Notes under the pieces: model-generated
Seen by the model: only the letters and a program-made list of their open reading frames with translations
Told to the model about the DNA's origin: nothing
The model's database searches: none
DNA from: VBAS01 sp963773465
Lineage (GTDB): Bacteria > Bacteroidota > Bacteroidia > Chitinophagales > Chitinophagaceae
Length of the DNA: 64,000 nucleotides
NCBI GenBank assembly: GCA_963773465.1
Contig: CAVZBF010000004.1
Span: 186,001-250,000, forward strand
Direction of reading: 5' to 3'
Made by a program: the position numbers and the translations under genes
Shown here: positions 29,076 through 36,676 of the stretch, one piece after another
How the letters are laid out: every line of letters begins with the position of its first letter
Numbering within the stretch: the first letter of the stretch is position 1

Positions 29076-30235
29076 GCGGGGTTTAAATTTTTATGACCAA
29101 TGCTTTGCCGGTATATCTTGTTCATCTCAGTTAATGTCTTTACCGGGTCGCCATTCTCCAGCAGGCATTTTTGCAATGGTATTCCTGCATGATCCTGGAA
29201 ATGGAGATACCCATTATACCTGGGTCGCACATATCCGTTATCCATCACCGGTAAAATATTTTTAAAGAAATCATTTGTCAATAAATTAGCGTCATCATCT
29301 ATCCATGCCGAGCGATGGCCGGGCTGACCGCCATGCTGCACATACAATGTTCGTTGCATTTCTCCCGATACGATCCAGCTTGCAAATTCAAGTGCAATCT
29401 TTTTATGCTTACTGAATGCTGAAACAGCCAATCCTGTTCCGCCAATTGTTGTTCTGAGCTTATTTCCATTGTAAGAGGCAACATCTGTGTAGTACAGTAA
29501 ATTTTTTGCAAACCCTGTTCTGGAATAATTCGAATAGCAATAAGCAAATGGGCAATACCAGTAATTATCTGTATCACTCATCAATTCAGCAACAGCAATT
29601 GGGTTGCAGTCAAACATTTTTTTATCAAGTAACGAATAGAGTTCTTTCATGGTTTCGATCGCATGGACTCCGGTGTCCTTATCGATTACGTTATCATGGT
29701 CAGGAAATGGTTCACTGCCATTTGCGATACAGAATGAATAAAAATTCATCAACAGATCAATAGGTATGGCTGGAACAGCAACTTTACCCTGCCTGGCTAA
29801 AGCAAGAACTTCCTCCCAGGTTTGCGGAATAGTTACTTTATTTTTTTCCAGCAGATCTTTACGGTAACTGGCTGCAGGTGTTGCAGCATCTATTGCCAAT
29901 GCCCACTGCGAATTCTTATAATGATAGCTCAAATGAGAATATCCAACGGAATTCATCAACTGATCTTCTAAATATTCCTTTGATAAATATTCATTCAGCG
30001 GCAATACACAGTTGGTGGCAGCTGCACAACCCACCCATGGATGATCAATGATCAGCAGATCATACTCTCCGGTTAATTTTTCAATTGGAAAATCAGCAAA
30101 CTCCTGTAATGTTCTTTTTTTCCACCTGATCTCTACGCCAGGATTTAACTCCGAATAACGTTGAGAAGCGGCCAGCAAAGGAGTAATGCCCCTGCTATGC
30201 CCCCATGTTATTCCATTTAAGATCACTGCTGCCAT
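29072..30235 (-). CDS. Extracellular-solute-binding-like protein without signal peptide
   Basis: The 387-residue product looks like a family 1 sugar-binding protein (MalE type): ITPLLAASQRYSELNPGVEIRWKKRTLQEF, LLIIDHPWVGCAAATNCVLPL, WALAIDAATPAASYRKDLLEK, TWEEVLALARQGK and SKHKKIALEFASWIVSGEMQ. It begins MAAVILNGITWGHSRG with no signal peptide or lipobox. The open frame starts 3 bases from the hydratase stop, so there is no room for one. No ABC permease or ATPase gene lies in the window. It overlaps the CoA-transferase downstream by 4 bases. A cytoplasmic ligand-binding, sensing or carrier role is inferred; alternatively the family works with a distant transporter. Confidence 0.85.
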   Translation of the reverse strand: MAAVILNGITWGHSRGITPLLAASQRYSELNPGVEIRWKKRTLQEFADFPIEKLTGEYDLLIIDHPWVGCAAATNCVLPLNEYLSKEYLEDQLMNSVGYSHLSYHYKNSQWALAIDAATPAASYRKDLLEKNKVTIPQTWEEVLALARQGKVAVPAIPIDLLMNFYSFCIANGSEPFPDHDNVIDKDTGVHAIETMKELYSLLDKKMFDCNPIAVAELMSDTDNYWYCPFAYCYSNYSRTGFAKNLLYYTDVASYNGNKLRTTIGGTGLAVSAFSKHKKIALEFASWIVSGEMQRTLYVQHGGQPGHRSAWIDDDANLLTNDFFKNILPVMDNGYVRPRYNGYLHFQDHAGIPLQKCLLENGDPVKTLTEMNKIYRQSIGHKNLNPA

Positions 30236-30238
30236 TAC

Positions 30239-30715
30239 TTAGCTTTCTGCGGTTTTTTTCTCGACAAGGTAAATATGTTCACATACCATTACCAGTTCAT
30301 TGTTTTGATTAAAAGTTTCTACCAGTTCAATTACTAAACCGTGCCCCGGTTTTTTATGGTTTTTCTTTTCTGTAATTTTTGTGATGACATGAATTGTATC
30401 ATCAATAAAAACAGGTTTTATAAAACGTATCCTGTCATATCCATATGTCATGCTTACTTCATTGATCACATCGGCAGTTAATCCAATTGCGATGGTTAAC
30501 ACCAGTGTGCCATGTGCCATTCTCTTTTTGAAAGGCTGTGTTTTGCACCATTCCGCATCCATGTGATGCGGAAAATAATCTCCTGATTCGGCTGCATGCA
30601 AATCAATATCCTCCCCCGTGATCTTGCGTTTCGCTGTTGCGCGGCCTTCATTGAGATCAAAATCTTCAAAGTATTTTTTAATGCTGGTAGCAGGTAATGT
30701 TGCAGATTTCATCAT
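30239..30715 (-). CDS. MaoC-like (R)-specific hydratase, hot-dog fold
   Basis: The 158-residue protein has the hot-dog pattern YFEDFDLNEG, KRKITGEDIDLHAAESGD and the hydratase motif DYFPHHMDAEW (Asp46, His51; the usual Asn is Phe). MAHGTLVLTIAIGL and a final beta-sheet VIELVETFNQNNELVMVCEH complete it. MaoC-type enzymes add water to trans-2-enoyl-CoA or related unsaturated acyl-CoAs such as mesaconyl-CoA in the cytoplasm. It is first in the long operon, 3 bases before the solute-binding-like gene, with two CoA-transferases beyond. The pairing points to an acid that is CoA-activated, hydrated and returned. The substrate is not readable. Confidence 0.88.
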   Translation of the reverse strand: MMKSATLPATSIKKYFEDFDLNEGRATAKRKITGEDIDLHAAESGDYFPHHMDAEWCKTQPFKKRMAHGTLVLTIAIGLTADVINEVSMTYGYDRIRFIKPVFIDDTIHVITKITEKKNHKKPGHGLVIELVETFNQNNELVMVCEHIYLVEKKTAES

Positions 30716-30879
30716 TTCTTAATTGAACCAGGAGCCAAACACCGAATTGGTCGCTAAGATTGCTGCTGAAATGACCGAATGGAGATGAGGGAAATTTATT
30801 TTCTCAAATGGCATCGATCAGAACATATACAATCGTTTAGCCCCGGTTTAAACTATTGAATCCCGGTTTTTTTAAAATA

Positions 30880-30947
30880 GAAAATTAGTTCGGATAGAAA
30901 GGGTATTCAATGCCAGGTTTTACTATAATGATGGAATATTTTACTAT
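30880..30947 (-). promoter_or_regulatory. Promoter with 21-bp-spaced direct repeat upstream of the MaoC operon
   Basis: TTTTACTAT occurs at 30918-30926 and 30939-30947 on the plus strand, 21 bases apart. The surrounding bases also match 6345-6385 (AGGTTTT...CTATAA.GATG...TATTTTACTAT). On the transcribed strand a -7-like TAATTTTC (30880-30887) follows the repeat block after exactly 27 bases, the same spacing as at 6315-6382. This supports co-regulation of the MaoC-to-GH2 operon with the DUF3826-susCD operon. Confidence 0.6.
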
Positions 30948-30953
30948 CGATAT

Positions 30954-31043
30954 AGTGAGTGGTGATCCCGATAATTATCGGGAGTGAGTAGTGAGTATAA
31001 AGCTGAACTCTGCTCACGATTCACCACTCACCACTCACTACTG
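30954..31043. repeat. Inverted repeat with embedded ATAATTAT palindrome
   Basis: TAGTGAGTGGTGATC near 30951-30966 pairs with GATTCACCACTCACCACTCAC at about 31018-31040. The element TCCCGATAATTATCGGGA lies inside. It lies between the sulfatase stop (31078) and the MaoC promoter and may act as a transcription terminator for the sulfatase operon, though there is no clear T-run. Confidence 0.55.
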
Positions 31044-31077
31044 CCAACTCACTTATCCTCTTCTGTATTCATTTTCC

Positions 31078-32490
31078 CTATTTCTCTATTTCCGATTTTA
31101 ACAAAAGCCAGTCTGGGTTAAGCACATGTTCTTTTTTCATTATAGATCTTATTCCTTCGGCTACTGAAGGAAATTTTGCAGCGATATTATCTTTTTCTCC
31201 CGGGTCTTTTTCCAAATCATATAATTCAACCGGCGCTTCAGCATTTTTATTTACAGCAAGTCGTACTCCTTTCCATTTTCCCCAACGCACTGCCTGTCTT
31301 CCATCATTTTCATGAAACTCCCAATAAAAATATTCATGCAGCCTTTGTTTGCCGTTGTTCAATAAACATGGAACAAGAGAAATACCATCTGCTTTATTTT
31401 TAAGCGGAATGCGGGCAAGCTGAAGAAATGTCGGATACATATCCCATAAAGCAGCAGGCTGAGCATTTACTGACGGTTTTATTTTACCCGGCCAACAGGC
31501 AATAAAAGGAACACGGATACCTCCTTCATATAAATCTCTTTTGATCCCTTTGAAATTGCCGTTGCTGTTGAAGAATTCCGGATCACCGCCGTTTTCTCTG
31601 TGAGGGCCGTTATCACTTGTAAAAATGATCAATGTATTTGCGGCGATTCCTTTTTCTTTAACTGCTTTTACAATTTCACCTACATACTTGTCTAACCTCC
31701 CAACCATTGCCGCAAACTGCGCATGCAATTGCGGTTCCGGTGCAATATTATGAGGCCGCGTTTTTAGCTCATTACCTGTTCTTGATTGTTCACCAAATTT
31801 CGTTACATAATAATTATAAAGTTCATCATGCGGGCCGATCACATCACCATGTGGTAATGTATATGGCAAATAAAGAAAGAAAGGTTTGCTTGTAGCTAGT
31901 TTTATATATTCAATCGCTTTGCTATGTATTAAAGAAGCGGAGTAGATCGAATCGCTTGTTTTGTTAACTGATAAATCAACCTTCTCATGATTATCCCATA
32001 GATATGGAGGAAAATAATCATGCGCCAGGCTTTGGCAATTGTAGCCATAGAATTTATCAAATCCCTTTTTATCCGGATCGCCGCTGGTGTTAATAAAGCC
32101 AAGTCCCCATTTACCAAATGCTGCAGTAGCGAACCCATTTTGTTGAAGTATGTTTACAAACGTGATCACTGAATCTGGCAGTGGTGTTTGTCCTTCCGGC
32201 CCAAATGGTTTATTACCTCTTACCTGCGTATGACCGGTATGCAAGCCGGTGAGAAAACTTGACCGGGCCGGTGCACAAACTGTAGAGCCGGAATAGAATT
32301 GAGTAAACTTCATTCCTTCTTTAGCAAGCTTATCAATATTGGGTGTTTCAATTTTTAGCTGGCCATAACAACCGATATCGCCATAGCCAAGATCATCTGC
32401 AAAAATGAAAATAATATTAGGCTTTGCATTTTTTTGCGCAGGCAAACTCAAACAGGTCAGAACAAATATCGCACTGAGAACAAATTTCAT
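31078..32490 (-). CDS. Secreted S1-family sulfatase
   Basis: The 470-residue product has a signal peptide (1-19, SLPAQ). The alkaline-phosphatase-fold sulfatase domain starts with PNIIFIFADDLGYGDIGCYG (metal Asp pair) and continues with the formylglycine motif CAPARSSFLTG, Cys72. LIIFTSDNGPHRENGG and GGIRVPFIACWPG are further sulfatase landmarks. Cys72 must be converted to formylglycine, but no maturase gene is present in the window. It lies 17 bases after GH105 and is last in that gene group. It would remove sulfate esters from carbohydrate outside the inner membrane. Sulfate is not a normal decoration of land-plant pectin, so the target is unclear. Confidence 0.92.
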   Translation of the reverse strand: MKFVLSAIFVLTCLSLPAQKNAKPNIIFIFADDLGYGDIGCYGQLKIETPNIDKLAKEGMKFTQFYSGSTVCAPARSSFLTGLHTGHTQVRGNKPFGPEGQTPLPDSVITFVNILQQNGFATAAFGKWGLGFINTSGDPDKKGFDKFYGYNCQSLAHDYFPPYLWDNHEKVDLSVNKTSDSIYSASLIHSKAIEYIKLATSKPFFLYLPYTLPHGDVIGPHDELYNYYVTKFGEQSRTGNELKTRPHNIAPEPQLHAQFAAMVGRLDKYVGEIVKAVKEKGIAANTLIIFTSDNGPHRENGGDPEFFNSNGNFKGIKRDLYEGGIRVPFIACWPGKIKPSVNAQPAALWDMYPTFLQLARIPLKNKADGISLVPCLLNNGKQRLHEYFYWEFHENDGRQAVRWGKWKGVRLAVNKNAEAPVELYDLEKDPGEKDNIAAKFPSVAEGIRSIMKKEHVLNPDWLLLKSEIEK

Positions 32491-32507
32491 ACTTCTGCAA
32501 GTTAGCG

Positions 32508-33635
32508 CTACTTCATTTTATAAATTTCTGTGCCTGCCAGCAGGAAACAACCTAAACCATAATCTTCAAAATCGGGTGTTTTGTCAAATGATAAAGGTTG
32601 GCCGTCTTTTGGTTCCTTACCTGTGCCTTGTACATAACCAAGTTTACCATTTGCGTGAACCGCCTCCTTGCTCATAGCATTCCATGCTTTAGTGATTGAA
32701 GGCATGTAAGTTTTCTCATCAAGTATTCCGTTATTGATGCCCCATGCAAAACCATAAATGAATAATGAAGTGCCGGAAACTTCTTTACCACCAAAATTAT
32801 TCGCGTCGTTAAGACTTACATTCCAATAACCATCGTCACGTTGCAAAGGGAGTAATGCTGCACACATATCTTTAAAATCCTGCAGGTACTCATTGTAATG
32901 CGGATCGTTTTTAGGAAGTTCTGATAATGTTCTTGCCAATGCAGCTACTACCCAGCCATTACCGCGGCTCCAGTAACAATCATCGCCATTGGGTTCTTTG
33001 TAAGGCGGATCAAAATCTTTATCACGCCACCATAAATGCTCTTTCGGATTGTACAATCCATTATCCCCATGTTTGTTTTTGGTAAATGCATACATTTCAT
33101 ACATCCTGTCAAAATACTTTGTGTCATTATAAAGATTTCCCAATTTTACAAATACCGGCATTGCCATCTGCAATGCATCGATCCAGTTCCAGTCATCGAT
33201 CTTTGTTGTCAGCATCATGGTATCAATTGATTCTTTGATATCTTTTACTCTTTCCGGGTGCTGTTTATTATCCAGCAGGTACATATCGATATATGTTTGT
33301 CCGCAGCAATGATTATCAGCGTTTCTTGTTTTAACACCACCACGCAAGCCCCATTTATGTTTTTCGCCCCATTGTAATGCATAATCATAATATGCTTTTT
33401 GCTTGTCTATTTTATATAAGGCCATCAGGCCTTCGTAATACACAGCTCTTGTCCAGATATTGCTTGGTCTTTCAATATTGGTGAAAATCGGTTTGCCTGC
33501 ATCGGGCCATTTATCCATGAAGTATTGGTTAGTGAGCCGAAGCGTTTTCAGTAATGCTTTTTTCTTAGGAAGTTTCTGAGCTGTGCTTGTAATAGTCAGA
33601 GAAAATAAACTCAGGACGATGAAAACTCTTTTCAT
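32508..33635 (-). CDS. GH105 unsaturated rhamnogalacturonyl/galacturonyl hydrolase
   Basis: The 375-residue secreted protein (signal 1-19, ITSTAQ) has the (alpha/alpha)6 pattern of GH105. RPSNIWTRAVYYEGLMALY and DDWNWIDALQMAMPVF (general acid candidate Asp153) are followed by LWWRDKDFDPP, DDCYWSRGNGWVVAALA and a C-terminal SGTSLFIYGFAWGINNG. The family removes the 4,5-unsaturated uronic acid left by pectin or rhamnogalacturonan lyases. It is upstream of the sulfatase and downstream of CE12, with a 236-base repeat-filled gap on its upstream side. It is distinct from the second GH105 at 52761-54125, so the two may act on different linkages. Confidence 0.93.
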   Translation of the reverse strand: MKRVFIVLSLFSLTITSTAQKLPKKKALLKTLRLTNQYFMDKWPDAGKPIFTNIERPSNIWTRAVYYEGLMALYKIDKQKAYYDYALQWGEKHKWGLRGGVKTRNADNHCCGQTYIDMYLLDNKQHPERVKDIKESIDTMMLTTKIDDWNWIDALQMAMPVFVKLGNLYNDTKYFDRMYEMYAFTKNKHGDNGLYNPKEHLWWRDKDFDPPYKEPNGDDCYWSRGNGWVVAALARTLSELPKNDPHYNEYLQDFKDMCAALLPLQRDDGYWNVSLNDANNFGGKEVSGTSLFIYGFAWGINNGILDEKTYMPSITKAWNAMSKEAVHANGKLGYVQGTGKEPKDGQPLSFDKTPDFEDYGLGCFLLAGTEIYKMK

Positions 33636-33649
33636 ATAAAATTGTTTTG

Positions 33650-33866
33650 CCTGGGCTAAAGCCCGGTAATTTTTTGTTTTCTATGAGGTTGTCTCAAAAG
33701 TAATAAGTAACACGAAGGACACTAAGTACACACAACGGACACAAAGGAGTTTCTATTTATTGTCAGCACTTTGTGTTCTGCGTGGTTTCTTTGTGTTCGT
33801 TGTGATCTCTGCTTCATAACATTTGAGACAGTTTCATTAAATTATCATTACCCAGGGCTTTAGCCC
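33650..33866. repeat. Composite nested inverted repeat between CE12 and GH105 genes
   Basis: Outer arms CTGGGCTAAAGCCC (33651-33664) and CAGGGCTTTAGCCC (33853-33866) enclose inner arms ATGAGGTTGTCTCAAAAG (about 33683) and CATTTGAGACAGTTTCATT (about 33820). Inside lie opposing GGACACAAAGGAG and CTTTGTGTTC stretches. The structure resembles a small non-coding mobile element, with no reading frame inside. It occupies most of the 236-base gap 33636-33871. Confidence 0.65.
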
Positions 33867-33871
33867 TTTTG

Positions 33872-34654
33872 TTATTGCATGTACTTTTTTATTTTACCAG
33901 GATTGATCCTTTTTAACTCACTTGCTGCCGTTGCTGCATTCAGTTTTGCTCCATCACTATTAGTATGTGTATTATCCGCCTGGAAAAATGCTTTCACCGC
34001 AGCTTGCCCCATCTCATCATATTTTGCAGCTACCAGTTCATTCAGATCTATGAAATAAGCACTCTCTGCTTCAGCAACCTGCTTTGCCCATAATGCCCAT
34101 GAATCAGATGAGCGACTTACTTTGTTTTCATTCCAGTTATTCCTTGGAACAAGCGAACATACTATAGGTATTGCGCCTTTGGCTTTTGTTTCTCTTATAT
34201 ATTTCCGCATATACCAGCCATAAGTATGCACAACTTCTTTTATTTTCCGTATCGGGTTCCAGATTTCAGTACTGTCCTCTCCTATTCCTCTTATTGTTCC
34301 TCTTGCTCTTGCCGTATCATCCAATGGACTTGCATCGTTATGACCAAACTGCATGATAACATAATCACCTTTCTTTAATGCCTGTAAAATTTTATCCCAT
34401 CTTCCTTCTGTAATAAATGTACGGCTGCTGCGACCACCGATGGCATGATTCTGCACATCGATCTTTGTGGTATCGAAAAACGGCGTAATGACGGTACCCC
34501 AACCCATCTGGTTATTTTTCCCGGTGCCATCACCATTCTTTACAGTACTGTCGCCGATGATATAGAAAACTGGTTTCTCTTTTTTAAAGATGATAAAAGA
34601 AGAAAGCAAAAGCAATAATGCCGGGAGAACAGTAACAACATTCTTATTCTTCAT
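33872..34654 (-). CDS. Rhamnogalacturonan acetylesterase, CE12 (SGNH hydrolase)
   Basis: The 260-residue protein has an N-terminal hydrophobic signal (about 6-23) without a clear cleavage site. SGNH blocks are I (FYIIGDSTV, Ser36), II (AIGGRSSRTF, Gly), III (MQFGHNDASPLDD, Asn) and V (DNTHTNSDGA, Asp and His). The YIRETKAKGAIPIVCSLVPR segment is usual for CE12. It removes O-acetyl groups from galacturonic acid in rhamnogalacturonan I, making the backbone accessible to PL11. It lies 143 bases after the PL11 stop across a repeat copy, so it may still be read from the GH28 promoter. Confidence 0.92.
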   Translation of the reverse strand: MKNKNVVTVLPALLLLLSSFIIFKKEKPVFYIIGDSTVKNGDGTGKNNQMGWGTVITPFFDTTKIDVQNHAIGGRSSRTFITEGRWDKILQALKKGDYVIMQFGHNDASPLDDTARARGTIRGIGEDSTEIWNPIRKIKEVVHTYGWYMRKYIRETKAKGAIPIVCSLVPRNNWNENKVSRSSDSWALWAKQVAEAESAYFIDLNELVAAKYDEMGQAAVKAFFQADNTHTNSDGAKLNAATAASELKRINPGKIKKYMQ

Positions 34655-34710
34655 TATATCAAGTTTGCTATTTTATTTTTTTTTGAACCATTATCCATTA
34701 TTAAAAGATT

Positions 34711-34795
34711 GCGCTGCATTTGCTCAATGATGAACAGAACCTTGAATGGTGCGACGCAACGATGTTTAATAGTAGTAATGCAGTTTGGTACATAA
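34711..34795. repeat. Copy of the TGCATTACTACTATTAA interspersed repeat
   Basis: The minus strand reads CAAACTGCATTACTACTATT, then AAACATCGTTGCGTCGCACC and ATTCAAGGTTCTGTTCATCA. It matches the copy at 27767-27832 over the whole core, and lies between PL11 (stop 34798) and CE12 (start 34654). Confidence 0.75.
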
Positions 34796-34797
34796 AA

Positions 34798-36668
34798 TTA
34801 TTTTTTACCGACAATCACAATATTTGGTTTTGGCGGCATCTTCATTCCATCACCGAGATAATAACTTGTATGCGGTGGCTGATTATAAGCCACATTCTGC
34901 CATGCAATACTTAACCGATACTGCGGATCATGCATCAGCGTATAAAATTTAATATCGGTGGGAATGGCGGTTGAATAAATGCGCAACTCTTTATTGTCAG
35001 CAGTGCGGCAAATAATTTCTTCCCGCCAGTCGCCAAACAGATCGGCACTAAGACATGGATTGGCTTTCGTTCCGTTATTGCTTGCACAACTATCATCGCG
35101 GCCATCAAACAGCTTTATCAATGTGCTGTTAACATAATCCCATTTGCTGATGTTTACACCATTGAGCACTTCACTGAGTGCATCGCCATCCCAAAAGATG
35201 CCCATATTACATGGCGGCGTTTTCTCTGCAATCTTATTTCCCTTGCAATCAAACATACCGGTGATACCTGCACCGGCAACCCAACATTCATAACCGGGAT
35301 AACGCGGATCAAGATCCAATGCACATCCGCGACCGGGACCTTCGCCATCATCACCTGCTTTGATCGATGGCTTTTTCCAAATGACTTCACCGGTTTTTGC
35401 ATCATTCAAATGTGCACCGGCATCATCAAAACGTTCCTGTATATCGAATACTTCAAGACCCGGACGTGAAGGATCAATATCCGTAACATGCAATGCATCA
35501 CCATGCCCAAGCCCGGTTGAATACAAACCTTTTCCATTATCATCAATCGTCATCGCACCAAAAACAATTTCATCTTTTCCATCATCATCCACATCAGCTA
35601 CCGATAAATTATGATTACCCTGTCCGCGATAACTGCGATTGGTTCCGCCTGGTTCATCACTATCGAATGTCCATATCTTTTCCAGTTTTTTATTTTTAAA
35701 ATTATATGCCGAGAACACTGAACGTGTATAATAACCCCGCGTCATGATCAGGCTTGGCATTTTTCCATCGAGATAAGCAACACATGCAAGAAACCGGTCC
35801 ATACGATTACCATAACCATCGCCCCACATTTCTTTCAATTCATCTGTAGTTGGATTCAATTTTTCATGACGTGGCGGAGTAAATCAATTGTTGATAATGC
35901 AACACCGGTCAATCCATCAAACATGGTGAGAAATTCGGGGCCTGATAAAATATATCCTTTCTCGTTTCTATAATCTTTTGTGCTGTCACCAATCACATTT
36001 CCTTTTGCATCGATTGAACCATCGGCTGTTTTCATCGCCATTTCCGCTTTACCATCACTATCAAAATCATACACCATGAACTGAGTATAGTGTGCCCCTT
36101 CACGAATATTTTTTCCAAGATTGATCTCCCAGAGAAAAGTTCCATCCTGTTTGTAGCATTGAAAGACGGGTGGATCGGTAATGCCGGCTTGTGAATTATC
36201 TTTTGCTCTTCCTGTTAAATGAATGACGATTTCATACACACCATCTCCATCCATATCTCCAACACTTGCATCATTGGCAGAATAACCTGCTGGTGTTTTT
36301 ATAGGAATTGCTACATATGATTTTGCATTCGCAGCCAATGTATATGAACTTCCTGTTCTCTCTTCTTTGTTATTGATGATTGTCTTTACCGTGTAAGTAT
36401 TTGTTTGATTGGTATCGGCCGATTCATCAGTGAAGTTGGTGGCGGTTATTACCGGCTGCTTGTTTAGCCGAAAAGTTTTCTTATTTGTTGTGCGGTATAA
36501 GTTAAATGCAAGAGTATTATCTTCTGTACCCAGCAAACGCCATGAAATAAAAACGTTCCCTTTGCCATTATTCACCGCATGCACGCCGCGGGTAAGCCAT
36601 TCCATTTTGTATTGTGCATGGAGATTACTCGCTGATAATAAAATACAGATTATAATAAGCTTTGTCAT
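34798..36668 (-). CDS. Rhamnogalacturonan endolyase, PL11, one frameshift
   Basis: Two pieces (36668-35856 and 35859-34798) form about 623 residues. A signal peptide (1-18, NLHAQ) precedes the PL11 N-terminal beta domain (MEWLTRGVHAVNNGKGNVFISWRLLG) and the eight-bladed propeller with calcium loops (DASVGDMDGDGVYEIVIH, VYDFDSDGKAEMAMKTADG, LSVADVDDDGKDEIVFGAM, DPRYPGYECWVAGAG, LFGDWREEIICRT). The frame breaks near 35880: one base is missing where PL11 proteins read TIDYxPPRH, and the second piece resumes with NPTTDELKEMWGD. It cuts the rhamnose-galacturonate backbone by beta-elimination. It follows GH28 by 8 bases. Confidence 0.93.
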
Positions 36669-36676
36669 AAACGTAT

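Larger units (their letters stand above)
30716..31077. other. 362-base intergenic region: promoter, regulatory repeat and hairpins
   Basis: The region has no gene. It holds the leader of the MaoC operon (about 165 bases), the promoter and regulatory repeat at 30880-30947, the palindrome TCCCGATAATTATCGGGA (30966-30983) and flanking inverted arms AGTGAGTGGTGAT / ATTCACCACTCACCACTCAC (30954-31043). The arms could form a hairpin downstream of or close to the sulfatase... transcription that converges is excluded because both neighbours read leftward. Confidence 0.7.
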
